From NCBI GenBank assembly GCA_016283935.1, contig JAEENX010000025.1, positions 1 to 64,000 of the forward strand: 64,000 nt of DNA, given 5' to 3'. The notes under the pieces are model-generated. The model was given only the letters and a program-made list of their open reading frames with translations, had not been told where the DNA came from and did no database searches. The stretch's first letter is position 1; the number at the start of each line of letters is the position of its first letter. The DNA is from Bacilli bacterium (lineage in GTDB: Bacteria > Bacillota_I > Bacilli_A > RF39 > UBA660). Both the position numbers and the translations under genes were made by a program. This document shows, in pieces, positions 30,206 to 39,774 of the stretch.

Positions 30206-30742
30206 ATGAATTTAAAAAAATTAAGTGATTCAGAAAAAAAAGTATTAACCTTCTGGGCTATCTTAGGTGTATTAATTATTTCGGGACTACTAATTTTTAA
30301 ATTAGTAGCTCCTGATTCATTTGATAGATTATTTAAACTTGGAGAATATGATAAAAAGTATAAATTAGTTCAAGATAGAACACGTTATTATACTGTATCT
30401 AATTCATTAATTAAGTATTATGAATATTCTAGCAATAAAGATTCGCAAGCTGTATTTGATATATTAAATGATAATTATAAAAAGAATAATAATATTAATT
30501 CTTCATCAGATATTAAATTTAAAGAAGATCAAACTAATTTAACATTTAATTCTAGATTAATGTGTCAAAAGAAAATAAAAAAAGGTGTATACAGTTTTTA
30601 TGTATCTGGATTTGAATCAAATCCAAATGTATCTGGAAGATTAAATGTTGCTTATTATGAAGTAGTATTAGATGATAATAATTATTTATTCAGTGTTCAA
30701 CCAATAGATGAAAAAACATTTGGAGGTGAATGTCATGAATAA
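30206..30742 (+). CDS. Bitopic membrane protein, possible VirB8-like
   Basis: Short cytosolic N-term, one TM (FWAILGVLIISGLLIFKLV), ~140 aa extracytoplasmic domain. Confidence 0.5.
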   Translation: MNLKKLSDSEKKVLTFWAILGVLIISGLLIFKLVAPDSFDRLFKLGEYDKKYKLVQDRTRYYTVSNSLIKYYEYSSNKDSQAVFDILNDNYKKNNNINSSSDIKFKEDQTNLTFNSRLMCQKKIKKGVYSFYVSGFESNPNVSGRLNVAYYEVVLDDNNYLFSVQPIDEKTFGGECHE

Positions 30743-31274
30743 ATTTAAAGACTATGTTAAAAAGAATTATTTATTTGTAGGACTAATAGTAGTAGTAATC
30801 ATTATATTTACCATATTAGTCGTAGTTAGAATAAATAATAAAAATAATTTAAAATTTGAACCTATAGAAGGTGACGTTGCATATGAAATAAAAAAACATA
30901 ATGCAAATGAATATAAAATCATATCAGTAGAAGATCAAGATATAGCTATAGCTTATTACAAAGACTGGATATATTTAGTTGTTAATAAGCCAGAAGAAGC
31001 TTATCAAAAATTATCAAAAAAATCTTTAAAGAAATATGATACATATGAAAAGTTTAAAGAATGGGTTGATAGATATAAAACTGTTAAAACAAAAGATAAT
31101 ACTTTAACAGGTTATTCATTCAAACAAAATGGTGAACATAATGAAATACTTGTATCATCAAGTGAAAATATGAGATATCGTTTTTATGAATATTCTGTTT
31201 GGAATTATAAAGTTGAAATTATAGGACAAGAAAGAAAAACAGATAAAACAACTATCGTGACAAAGAAACACTAG
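30735..31274 (+). CDS. Bitopic membrane protein, NTF2-like/VirB8-like candidate
   Basis: One TM (YLFVGLIVVVIIIFTILVVV) then YYKDWIYLVVNKPEEAYQKLSKKSLKKYDTYEKFKEWVDRY; overlaps the previous gene. Confidence 0.5.
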   Translation: MNKFKDYVKKNYLFVGLIVVVIIIFTILVVVRINNKNNLKFEPIEGDVAYEIKKHNANEYKIISVEDQDIAIAYYKDWIYLVVNKPEEAYQKLSKKSLKKYDTYEKFKEWVDRYKTVKTKDNTLTGYSFKQNGEHNEILVSSSENMRYRFYEYSVWNYKVEIIGQERKTDKTTIVTKKH

Positions 31275-31310
31275 TTGTATAACAAAATAAACTGAAAGGA
31301 GGTGTATCTT

Positions 31311-32810
31311 ATGCCATTACCTGTCGTTGCTGCCGGAGTTGCTGCTGCTGGAACTGCTGCTGGAACTGCCGCTGCTGGAACTGCCGCTGCTGGAACTGCT
31401 GCTGCTGGAACTGCCGCTGCTGGAACTGCCGCTGCTGGAACCGCTGCTGCTGGAACAACCGCTGCTGCTGGAACAACCGCTGCTGCTGGAACAACTGCTG
31501 CTGCTGGATCAACTGCTGCTGGATCAACCGCTGCCGCTGGATCTACTGCTACTGCCGGAGGAACTGCTGGAACAACTGCTGGAGCTAACGTTGGTACTCA
31601 AGCTGCAGGTCAAGGATTAACACAAGGTGCTAATGCTGGTACTCAAGCTGCAAATGCAGGAACTCAAGGTTCTCAACAAGTTGCACAACAAGCACAAAAT
31701 CAAATAAAGAATGAAGCTCAACAAAAAATAGAAGATGAAGCTAAGAAACGTGTTCAAGATGAAGCAAAGAAAAAAGCAGAAGAAGAACAACGTGAAAATC
31801 TTAAAGACGAGATAAAAGATAGAGTTCAAGATGAATTAAATAAAGAAGATGAAGAACAAGAACAAGTAGAAGAAGATACATCTCCAAGTAAATCTCAATC
31901 TTCAAATGGCAGAAAGCCATATGAAAGAAATAACAATCAAACAAGAACTCAAAGAAGAACAAATCAAAGACAAGAAGGTATTAGAAACGGACAACAAACT
32001 AGTGATAGTGAAGAATCCGATGATCAAGATGAAGAACAAGAACAAGCGGATCAACCACAAACACCAGAACAACAAAAACAACAAAAACAACAAAAGAAAG
32101 TAGAAAGAAAAGAAAAATTCAAAAATTTTATAGAGAAGAGATTAACATTAAAATTTTTGGGTCCAATTATTTTTGGAGTAATTTGCTTATTTATAATCCT
32201 TATGATGGTACTTATACCTATTTTTACAGTTGTTGGTGGCTTCATGGAAGTAACTGATAAAATACAAGAATGGGTTAGTAATGTTGTTGAAGATGTTGAA
32301 CAAGTTGGAGAAACAAACTATACTGCCAAAGAATATGATGTTAATGGATTATTAGCTAAAGTACCTAATTATGATTCATTAAGTTCAACAAGAAAGTCAA
32401 TATTAAATGCTGCTGCTGAAGTAGTAGCTGCAGGATATCCATATAATTGGGGTGGCCATCCATCTGGTCCTGGATTAAGTGGAGTTCCTTCTACAGGTTT
32501 AGACTGTGCTGGATTTGTTCAATATTCATTGTGGACTGGAACTGGATCATCACCTGGATATTTAACTACTGGTACAATTAGTAGTAAGATTGGAACTGAT
32601 TTTATTGAAATAGATTGTATTCATGCTAAACCTGGTGATATTGGATTAAAACGTAGAGGTGGTAGTACAGAAGGTTCTACTAACCATACAGGTGTATATG
32701 CAGGAAATGGATTATGGTTTCATGCTGCATCTAAAAAGACAGGTATAGTAATGGGTACATATAGTAATTTTAAAATATGTTTAAGATATAAAGGGGTGCC
32801 AGAAAATTAA
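31311..32810 (+). CDS. NlpC/P60 cysteine peptidase with (AAAGT)n N-terminal low-complexity repeat, charged linker and TM
   Basis: C-term LDCAGFVQYSLW ... HAKPGDIGL ... NHTGVYAGNGLWFHAAS; TM FLGPIIFGVICLFIILMMVLIPIF. Confidence 0.8.
   Translation: MPLPVVAAGVAAAGTAAGTAAAGTAAAGTAAAGTAAAGTAAAGTAAAGTTAAAGTTAAAGTTAAAGSTAAGSTAAAGSTATAGGTAGTTAGANVGTQAAGQGLTQGANAGTQAANAGTQGSQQVAQQAQNQIKNEAQQKIEDEAKKRVQDEAKKKAEEEQRENLKDEIKDRVQDELNKEDEEQEQVEEDTSPSKSQSSNGRKPYERNNNQTRTQRRTNQRQEGIRNGQQTSDSEESDDQDEEQEQADQPQTPEQQKQQKQQKKVERKEKFKNFIEKRLTLKFLGPIIFGVICLFIILMMVLIPIFTVVGGFMEVTDKIQEWVSNVVEDVEQVGETNYTAKEYDVNGLLAKVPNYDSLSSTRKSILNAAAEVVAAGYPYNWGGHPSGPGLSGVPSTGLDCAGFVQYSLWTGTGSSPGYLTTGTISSKIGTDFIEIDCIHAKPGDIGLKRRGGSTEGSTNHTGVYAGNGLWFHAASKKTGIVMGTYSNFKICLRYKGVPEN
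31335..31590 (+). repeat. 15-nt tandem repeat tract (consensus GCTGCTGGAACTGCC)
   Basis: Consecutive AAAGT/TAAAGT peptide units encoded by near-identical 15-18-nt units. Confidence 0.85.
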
Positions 32811-32811
32811 T

Positions 32812-33441
32812 ATGAAAAAGATTAATATATTAGTAATTATTCTATTATCTTTTATTTTTATTCCAACAGTTAAAGCAGAAAATTTCACAAAATTTACTGC
32901 TAGATCTAACTTTTCAAATAATATTAATGTTTCAGCTATACAATCAGTTGTAGCATTAATATCTGTGCCTGGAGAAGAAGATTTTAGAGAAATAGAATTA
33001 ACAAATACAAATTTATTTAATTATGAAACCACTGATATGCCAACTAATGCAGAATTTGATAGTGCATATGTTAAAGGTGATAGAGGTGGAGATTTTACAA
33101 TAACTGGTAGATTAAATAAATCAGGCAGTACAGCTACATTAGAAATAATGGTTTCAGTTTATACAACAACTACAACAACTACAACAACAAAAGTTCAAAC
33201 ATCTAAGTTAGTTGGAGATGATGATATCATTATTATTGATGATAATGGGAATGTAAATACAACTGAAGGAACTAATCCTTATGAAACAGTTGTTATTACA
33301 TCATCATCCGCTTCAATAAGCGAAGCTGCGCAAAATCGTAAGACTATATATAGAATTGTATTATTAGCAGTTGGCTTATTATTAGCAGTAGTAATATTTA
33401 TGATAATTGTAAAGGCAATAAGAACTTCTAACTTAATGTAG
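32812..33441 (+). CDS. Secreted/anchored protein with signal peptide, Thr tract and C-terminal TM
   Basis: MKKINILVIILLSFIFIPTVKAENF signal; YTTTTTTTTTK; TM IVLLAVGLLLAVVIFMIIV. Confidence 0.6.
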   Translation: MKKINILVIILLSFIFIPTVKAENFTKFTARSNFSNNINVSAIQSVVALISVPGEEDFREIELTNTNLFNYETTDMPTNAEFDSAYVKGDRGGDFTITGRLNKSGSTATLEIMVSVYTTTTTTTTTKVQTSKLVGDDDIIIIDDNGNVNTTEGTNPYETVVITSSSASISEAAQNRKTIYRIVLLAVGLLLAVVIFMIIVKAIRTSNLM

Positions 33442-33506
33442 CAAAATGTGTATATTTATACTATAATTTTTAATAGAGGATACTAAAAGAAAGTGAGGGG
33501 ATAATA

Positions 33507-36254
33507 ATGAAATTGAATATTAAAGTTACTTCAAAAGATTTAACTGTTTTTATCATATTTTCTGTAATATTATTTTATGTATGTTCAATAACTGTACTTA
33601 ATATTATGTCTATGGTAAATGAAGGCGAATTCGCTGGTTTAAATCCATTTCCTGCATTATTACCTCCATATTTATTATTTACTTTAGTAATATTCTTTTC
33701 TGTTGAAATAGGTATAATTTTAAGCGTAAAAGATACTATCTTTGATATGTCTGATGGTATTGGTTTCTCAATTGGAGAAAAAGAATCTAAAGGATATTCT
33801 AGATGGTTTACTGAAAAAGAAATGAAAAAAGCCTATAAGATTTATAAAGTAGGTGTTAAAGATAAAGATGCTGAACAAGCAGGTGTAGTATTTATCAATG
33901 ATGGTAAGGATATGTGGGTTGATGATTCTGAAAACCATACATTAGTAATTGGTACTACTGGATCTGGTAAAACATCAGCTGTTGTTAATCCTTTGATTTA
34001 TTCTTTAATTAAACATAGAGAATCAATGGTTATAACAGACCCTAAAGGTGAAATTCATGCAGGATTTGCAAATTTACTTAAAGATAGAGGATATAAGATA
34101 GTTGTATTAAACTTCCGTAATCCAAATTTAGGTAATGCGTGGAATCCTTTAACATTACCATATAGATTATATAAAGAAGGTAATGTTGATAAAGCATCAG
34201 AATTAATTGATGACGTTGCATCAAATATTATTAAAGATAAAAAATCTCAAGATCCATTCTGGGAAAATTCATCTGCAGACTACTTTGCAGGTTGTGCTCT
34301 TGGATTAATGGAAGATGGATCAGAAGAAGAATGTAATATTAATTCAATCAACTATATGACTACAGTTGGTGAAGAAAAAATAGGTAGTAAAACATTTATT
34401 CAAGAATATTTCACTATGAAAGGTGAAAATTCAAATGCTTATGTATTTGCATCTAATACTATTAATTCACCTAATGAAACTAAAGGTGGTATTTTAGCAG
34501 TATTTAGATCAAAGATAAGATTATTTGCATCACGTGAACAATTATCTGAAATGTTATCACATTCAGATTTCGATATGGAAATGATTGGTAAAGAACCAAC
34601 AGCTGTATTTATTGTTATACATGATGAAAAGACAACATACCATGCTTTAGCAACAATCTTTGTTAAACAATGTTATGAAACATTAATTGCTGTTGCACAA
34701 GCTAATGGTGGACCACTACCAGTTAGAACAAATTTCATTCTTGATGAGTTTGCGAACATGCCAGCGTTAAAAGACGTTACAACAATGGTAACTGCAGCTC
34801 GTTCAAGACAAATAAGATTCACATTCATCATCCAAAACTTCTCACAATTAAATGAAGTATATGGTAAAGAAGATGCTGAAACAATTAGATCTAACTGTCA
34901 GAACTTAATATATATCTTAACAACTGAGTTATCAGCTCTAGAAGAAATATCTAAGTTATGTGGTGAAGTTAAGAGTAAGAAAGATGATAAGACTGAATCT
35001 CATCCATTAATTACTGTATCTGATTTACAAAAATTAAAGATGAATGAGGTTATTATTTTAAGAAATAGATTACATCCTTTTAAGACTGTATTAAAACAAG
35101 GATTTAATACAGACTGGGGTGATGCAGAATTTGATAAACATGCATCATTTACTGAAAGAGATAAAGTAGAAATTAAATACTTTGATATTAAGAACTTTGT
35201 TACTGTTAGAAAACGTAGTAAAGGTGAAGATATAACTCAATCTAAATCACCATTCGGAGGCGGAAGTCCATTTGGAGGAAGTAGTCCTTTTGGAGGAGGT
35301 TCAAGTCCATTTGGTGGATCAAGTCCATTTGGAGATAATTCGGGTGGAGGCGCAAGAATTCCATCATTTGAAGAATTCATGGCTCAAAGAAATAAAGAAA
35401 AGGCTGAAAGAGCTAAGATGGAACAAAATAAACCTGCAGTACCAAAACCTAACTTTGATATTGATGATTTAGTTAAGAGAATTGATGCTAAGATAGCAGA
35501 ATTAGAAGAAGAACAAAGAAAAGAAGAAGAGGAACAAGCAAGAAAACTTGGTGGTGCACCTGTTGCATCAACTCCTGAAACTCCATTTATTCCTTCTAAA
35601 CCTATAGAAGAAAAGAAAGAAGTTTCTCAACCATTTGTTGAAAAGAAAACATTTGTTGATCCAATCTTGGATGAAGAAGTTCCAATTCCTCCTGAAAATA
35701 ATACAGGTATTAAGACATTTGAAGATATTATTAAACAAACTAATGCTAATATTCCTGATACAAAGAAGGAAGAACCTAAACCAAGTGTAATGATTAATAA
35801 TCCAATTGAAGAAGTTCCAAGTACACCAGTATTTGATACTGATCCAACACCAATCAAAGATGTTGATTCAAGTAGTTTATCTGGTATTGTAGATCCAACT
35901 AATATGACATTTGAGTCATTTATGAATAGTAATGGAGCAAATATTCCAGTTAATAATAATGTTCCAAATAACATTAATATTAATGAAGCTTCAAGTGTTT
36001 CTTCATTTGAAACACCTACAGAACCAATTGCTCCTGATGTACCAACTCAAGTTGTTAATCAAGATACAGTTGTTACACCCGTTATTCATCAACCACAACA
36101 ACAAGTTGTTATTAATACAACAGTTAAGAAACCAATTCAAACTCAAGTACAAGTTGATACTGGTATTAATAATATTAAGGTTGATACTCAATCTCAAGTT
36201 GTTTCACAACCTAAAGACGATGAAGATTTCTTCGATGATTTCTTTGATGAATAA
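33507..36254 (+). CDS. VirD4/TraG-type coupling protein with long disordered C-terminal tail
   Basis: N-term TMs; Walker A IGTTGSGKTSAVV; TDPKGEIH; ILDEFANMPALKDVTTMVTAARSRQIRFTFIIQNFSQL; SPFGG repeats afterwards. Confidence 0.9.
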   Translation: MKLNIKVTSKDLTVFIIFSVILFYVCSITVLNIMSMVNEGEFAGLNPFPALLPPYLLFTLVIFFSVEIGIILSVKDTIFDMSDGIGFSIGEKESKGYSRWFTEKEMKKAYKIYKVGVKDKDAEQAGVVFINDGKDMWVDDSENHTLVIGTTGSGKTSAVVNPLIYSLIKHRESMVITDPKGEIHAGFANLLKDRGYKIVVLNFRNPNLGNAWNPLTLPYRLYKEGNVDKASELIDDVASNIIKDKKSQDPFWENSSADYFAGCALGLMEDGSEEECNINSINYMTTVGEEKIGSKTFIQEYFTMKGENSNAYVFASNTINSPNETKGGILAVFRSKIRLFASREQLSEMLSHSDFDMEMIGKEPTAVFIVIHDEKTTYHALATIFVKQCYETLIAVAQANGGPLPVRTNFILDEFANMPALKDVTTMVTAARSRQIRFTFIIQNFSQLNEVYGKEDAETIRSNCQNLIYILTTELSALEEISKLCGEVKSKKDDKTESHPLITVSDLQKLKMNEVIILRNRLHPFKTVLKQGFNTDWGDAEFDKHASFTERDKVEIKYFDIKNFVTVRKRSKGEDITQSKSPFGGGSPFGGSSPFGGGSSPFGGSSPFGDNSGGGARIPSFEEFMAQRNKEKAERAKMEQNKPAVPKPNFDIDDLVKRIDAKIAELEEEQRKEEEEQARKLGGAPVASTPETPFIPSKPIEEKKEVSQPFVEKKTFVDPILDEEVPIPPENNTGIKTFEDIIKQTNANIPDTKKEEPKPSVMINNPIEEVPSTPVFDTDPTPIKDVDSSSLSGIVDPTNMTFESFMNSNGANIPVNNNVPNNININEASSVSSFETPTEPIAPDVPTQVVNQDTVVTPVIHQPQQQVVINTTVKKPIQTQVQVDTGINNIKVDTQSQVVSQPKDDEDFFDDFFDE

Positions 36255-36283
36255 AAAAGGAAAAGTATATTTTCCTTTTTTTT
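36253..36283 (+). terminator. Rho-independent terminator closing the T4SS cluster
   Basis: AAAAAAGGAAAA-gtata-TTTTCCTTTTTTTT. Confidence 0.8.
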
Positions 36284-36320
36284 ATTGTTATTATTTTATA
36301 TAATATTAATGTGATTAAAT

Positions 36321-36911
36321 ATGTTAAGTAGTATAAGTGATTTAAGTTTTTATTTACAAAACTTCCTACTAAGTATTGGTATATGGGGAGGATTATTAGG
36401 TATTCTATTAATAATTGTAGAATCTATTTTACCATGTCTTCCTTTATGTGTTTTTATTACTTTAGTATTTTTAACATTTGGTAATTTAATAGGATTCTTT
36501 ATATGTTGGGGAGCAACAGTTATAGGTTGTTTATTATCATTTACTATATGTAAAAAGCTTAAAGATTGGATGCATAGACATATAAAGAAAAGTAAATATC
36601 ATAAAAAAGTAGATGAGATGATGACTTATATAGGAGATATGAGTGTAGCTAGTTTGGCTATGTTAGTAGCAGTTCCTTTTACACCAGCTTTTGTTGTAAA
36701 TATAGCTGCTGGATTATCAGATATGTCTTATAAAAAATATACATTAGCTATAATAATAGGTAAGTCATTTATGGTTTACTTTTGGGGATATGTCGGAGTT
36801 AATTTAATTGAGTGTTTTACTCATCCAATATATTTAGTAAAAATAATTATCATGGTATTACTTGCTTATGTTTTAGGTAAGATAGTTAATAAATATGTGA
36901 AAGTAGATTAA
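36321..36911 (+). CDS. VTT-domain (TVP38/TMEM64, DedA-like) membrane protein
   Basis: GGLLGILLIIVESILPCLPLCVFITLVFLTFGNLIGFFICWGATVIGCLLSF; VAVPFTPAFVVNIAAGLSDMSYKKYTLA. Confidence 0.75.
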   Translation: MLSSISDLSFYLQNFLLSIGIWGGLLGILLIIVESILPCLPLCVFITLVFLTFGNLIGFFICWGATVIGCLLSFTICKKLKDWMHRHIKKSKYHKKVDEMMTYIGDMSVASLAMLVAVPFTPAFVVNIAAGLSDMSYKKYTLAIIIGKSFMVYFWGYVGVNLIECFTHPIYLVKIIIMVLLAYVLGKIVNKYVKVD

Positions 36912-36922
36912 GAGGTGTTAAT

Positions 36923-38086
36923 ATGATGGATTATATAATAATTGGTTTATTAGTTGTTACTATTCTTTTATTAATTGCTAATTTATTTAAAAAGAATAAT
37001 AATACAAAAGAGTTAAATGAATTAAAACAAGATTTAATTAAAGAACAAGGCTCTATAAATGAAAATGTTGTTAAAAACTTAGGAGAGTTTTATGCAAACA
37101 TTAATAAAGAATTAGGTAATAATAATACTAGTTTTAGTAAGAATATGAGTGCATTTAAATATGATATGGCTAAAGACTTAAAAGAAGATTTTGAAAAACT
37201 TAATAAGTTAATGGAAGACCGTATAAATATGTTAAATGATAAAGTTAATGAAAAGATTGATAAGAACTTTGAGAAAACTAATAAAACATTTAATGATGTA
37301 TTAGAACGTATTACTAAGATAGATGAAGCTCAAAAGAATATTGATGAATTATCAAAAGATATAGTTAACTTACAATCTGTTTTAACTGATAAAAAAACAA
37401 GAGGTACATTTGGTGAAGTTAACTTAAACTATATTTTAACTTCAGTATTTGGAGAAAAAAGAACAGTATATGATATTCAACATAAGATGTCTAATGGTAA
37501 TATAGCTGATTCTATTATATTTGCACCTGAACCTTTAGGTACAATTTGTATAGATTCTAAATTCCCATTAGAAAACTATGAAAGAATGCTTAATAAGAAG
37601 TTAGAAGCATCTGTTAGAGAACAAGCATTTAAACTATTTAAAACAGATGTTAAAAAACATATTGATGATATAGCATCTAAATATATTATTGAAGGTGAAA
37701 CAGCTGATCAAGCTATCATGTTTATACCAGCTGAAGCAGTATTTGCTGAATTAAATGCATATCATGAAGACTTATTGAGATATGCTTATTCTAAAAAAGT
37801 TTGGATATGTGGTCCAACAACTTTAATGTCTACATTATCAACAATAAGTATGATATTAAAGAACATTGAAAGAGATAAATATACTAAAGTAATTCATGAA
37901 GAATTAAATAAATTAGGTGTTGAATTTAGAAGATATAAAGATAGATGGGATAAGTTATCTAAATCTATTGATTCTGTATCTACAGAAGTTAAAGATATTC
38001 ATACAACAACTGATAAAATATCTAAGAAATTCGAGTCTATTTCAAGTGTTGATATTAAAGAACTTGGATATACTGAGGAAGAGTAA
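36923..38086 (+). CDS. rmuC: DNA recombination protein RmuC family
   Basis: TM + coiled coil; RGTFGEVNLNYILTSVF, IDSKFPLENYERM, FIPAEAVFAEL, VWICGPTTLMSTLSTI. Confidence 0.9.
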   Translation: MMDYIIIGLLVVTILLLIANLFKKNNNTKELNELKQDLIKEQGSINENVVKNLGEFYANINKELGNNNTSFSKNMSAFKYDMAKDLKEDFEKLNKLMEDRINMLNDKVNEKIDKNFEKTNKTFNDVLERITKIDEAQKNIDELSKDIVNLQSVLTDKKTRGTFGEVNLNYILTSVFGEKRTVYDIQHKMSNGNIADSIIFAPEPLGTICIDSKFPLENYERMLNKKLEASVREQAFKLFKTDVKKHIDDIASKYIIEGETADQAIMFIPAEAVFAELNAYHEDLLRYAYSKKVWICGPTTLMSTLSTISMILKNIERDKYTKVIHEELNKLGVEFRRYKDRWDKLSKSIDSVSTEVKDIHTTTDKISKKFESISSVDIKELGYTEEE

Positions 38087-38109
38087 AGGTCTAGTAAATA
38101 GACCTTTTT
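38085..38109 (+). terminator. Rho-independent terminator
   Basis: AAAGGTCTA-gtaaa-TAGACCTTTTT. Confidence 0.85.
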
Positions 38110-38188
38110 ATATGTAAAAATATATTCAATCCTATATAATTGGACTTGATTTTATGTTATACTTTATATATAAGTAGGGTGATATCTA

Positions 38189-38890
38189 ATGGCATTTATT
38201 GAATTAAATAATGTTTATAAAGTTTATAACAATGGTGTATCTGCTTTAGCTGATGTTAATTTATCTATTGAGAAAGGTGAATTTGTCTTTTTTATAGGTG
38301 AATCTGGATCAGGTAAATCAACACTTACTAAGTTATTATATAGAGAAGAAAAACCAAATCGTGGTTCAGTTATAGTAGGAGGTATAAACGTTGCTAGATT
38401 AAGAAATGGTAATGTTTATAAATTAAGAAGAAAGATTGGTGTAGTATTCCAAGATTTCAAATTATTACCTAAATTAACTGTATATGAAAACGTTGCATAT
38501 CCATTAGAATCATTTGGTTTATCCAAAGCTGAGATTCATGATAAAGTTATCAATGCAATTGAAAGAGTTGGATTAAAAGATAAACTTAGAAGTTTTCCAA
38601 ATCAATTATCAGGTGGAGAACAACAAAGAGTTTGTATAGCTAGAGCTATAGTAAATGATCCTAAATTAATAATATGCGATGAACCTACTGGAGACCTAGA
38701 TCCTAAGTTATCAAGAGAAGTCATGGATGTAATTGAAAAGATTAATAAAGAATTAGGTTCAACTATTATCATGGCTACTCATGATAAAGAAATAGTTAAT
38801 AGAATGAAAAAAAGAGTTATTTGTATACATCAAGGTGTAGTAGTCTCTGATAAAGAAAAAGGAGGTTACGTAGAAAATGAAAGTATTTAG
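38189..38890 (+). CDS. ftsE: Cell division ATP-binding protein FtsE
   Basis: GESGSGKSTLTKLLYR, LSGGEQQRVCIARAI, CDEPTGDLD; followed by ftsX. Confidence 0.9.
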   Translation: MAFIELNNVYKVYNNGVSALADVNLSIEKGEFVFFIGESGSGKSTLTKLLYREEKPNRGSVIVGGINVARLRNGNVYKLRRKIGVVFQDFKLLPKLTVYENVAYPLESFGLSKAEIHDKVINAIERVGLKDKLRSFPNQLSGGEQQRVCIARAIVNDPKLIICDEPTGDLDPKLSREVMDVIEKINKELGSTIIMATHDKEIVNRMKKRVICIHQGVVVSDKEKGGYVENESI

Positions 38891-39773
38891 AATATTAGGT
38901 AAAAGTATAAGAGAAGCTTTTAAATCAATATTTAGAAATTTCTCATTATCAGTTGCATCTATATCATGTACTACAATTACATTGATAATTGTAGCGATAG
39001 CATTACTTGCAACATACAATGTTAATAGTATTACTAAGGAGATAGAAGATGTATTAACAATAGTAGTATTTGTAGATAAGAAAGCTACTGAAGATGAAAT
39101 AAAAGAATTAAGTAATAAGATTTATGCAACAGATAATGTTGATAAAGATAACACAGTATATAATTCAAAAGAAAAGTTAAAGGAAGATTTATCACAAGAT
39201 GAAAAGATGAAAGTATTATTAGATACTGTAGATGAAAATCCTTTACAAGCTACATTTGTTGTTAAAGTTACAGATGTTAAACATTTAACTGAAACAGCAG
39301 AAAAATTTAAAACATATGATAAAGTAGCTAATGTTAAATATGGTGAATCATTAGTTAATAAATTATTAAGAGTATTTAGTATTATAAGAAATGGATGTGT
39401 AGTAGCTGTAGTTGCTTTAATACTTGTTACAGCATTCTTAATAGCTAATACAATTAAAATAACAATATTCTCAAGAAGAACTGAAATAGGAATTATGAGA
39501 TTAGTTGGTACAAGTAATACAGTTATTAAATTACCTTTCTTAATTGAAGGTTTTGTATTAGGTGTAATTGGATCAATTATTCCAATCCTTTTAACTATAT
39601 ATGGATATACATTCTTATATGATTATTCAGGTGGAAACTTATTTACTGAATTAGTAGTATTAGTTAAACCAGCTGAAATAGTATATAGTTCTTCACTTGT
39701 ACTATTAATAGTAGGTGGAGTTGTTGGAATGTTCGGTTCTGTTAGAGCTGTAAGAAAGTTCTTAAAGGTGTAA
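38877..39773 (+). CDS. ftsX: Cell division protein FtsX
   Basis: 4-TM FtsX architecture; FSRRTEIGIMRLVGTSNTVIKLPFLIEGFVLGVIGS. Confidence 0.9.
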   Translation: MKVFRILGKSIREAFKSIFRNFSLSVASISCTTITLIIVAIALLATYNVNSITKEIEDVLTIVVFVDKKATEDEIKELSNKIYATDNVDKDNTVYNSKEKLKEDLSQDEKMKVLLDTVDENPLQATFVVKVTDVKHLTETAEKFKTYDKVANVKYGESLVNKLLRVFSIIRNGCVVAVVALILVTAFLIANTIKITIFSRRTEIGIMRLVGTSNTVIKLPFLIEGFVLGVIGSIIPILLTIYGYTFLYDYSGGNLFTELVVLVKPAEIVYSSSLVLLIVGGVVGMFGSVRAVRKFLKV

Positions 39774-39774
39774 T

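Noticed and set aside
31309-31620. ORFs in other frames through the repeat tract (LLLELP... and QQQFQ...)
   Set aside because: Consequence of a repeat unit divisible by 3; the in-frame gene ends in a real NlpC/P60 domain.
35627-35974. 115-aa minus-strand ORF and overlapping + ORFs 35272-36303
   Set aside because: Overlap the low-complexity coupling-protein tail; no independent signals.
22521-36254. Calling the T4SS block an ICE or conjugative plasmid
   Set aside because: No relaxase, integrase, replication gene or attachment-site repeats were found in the window.
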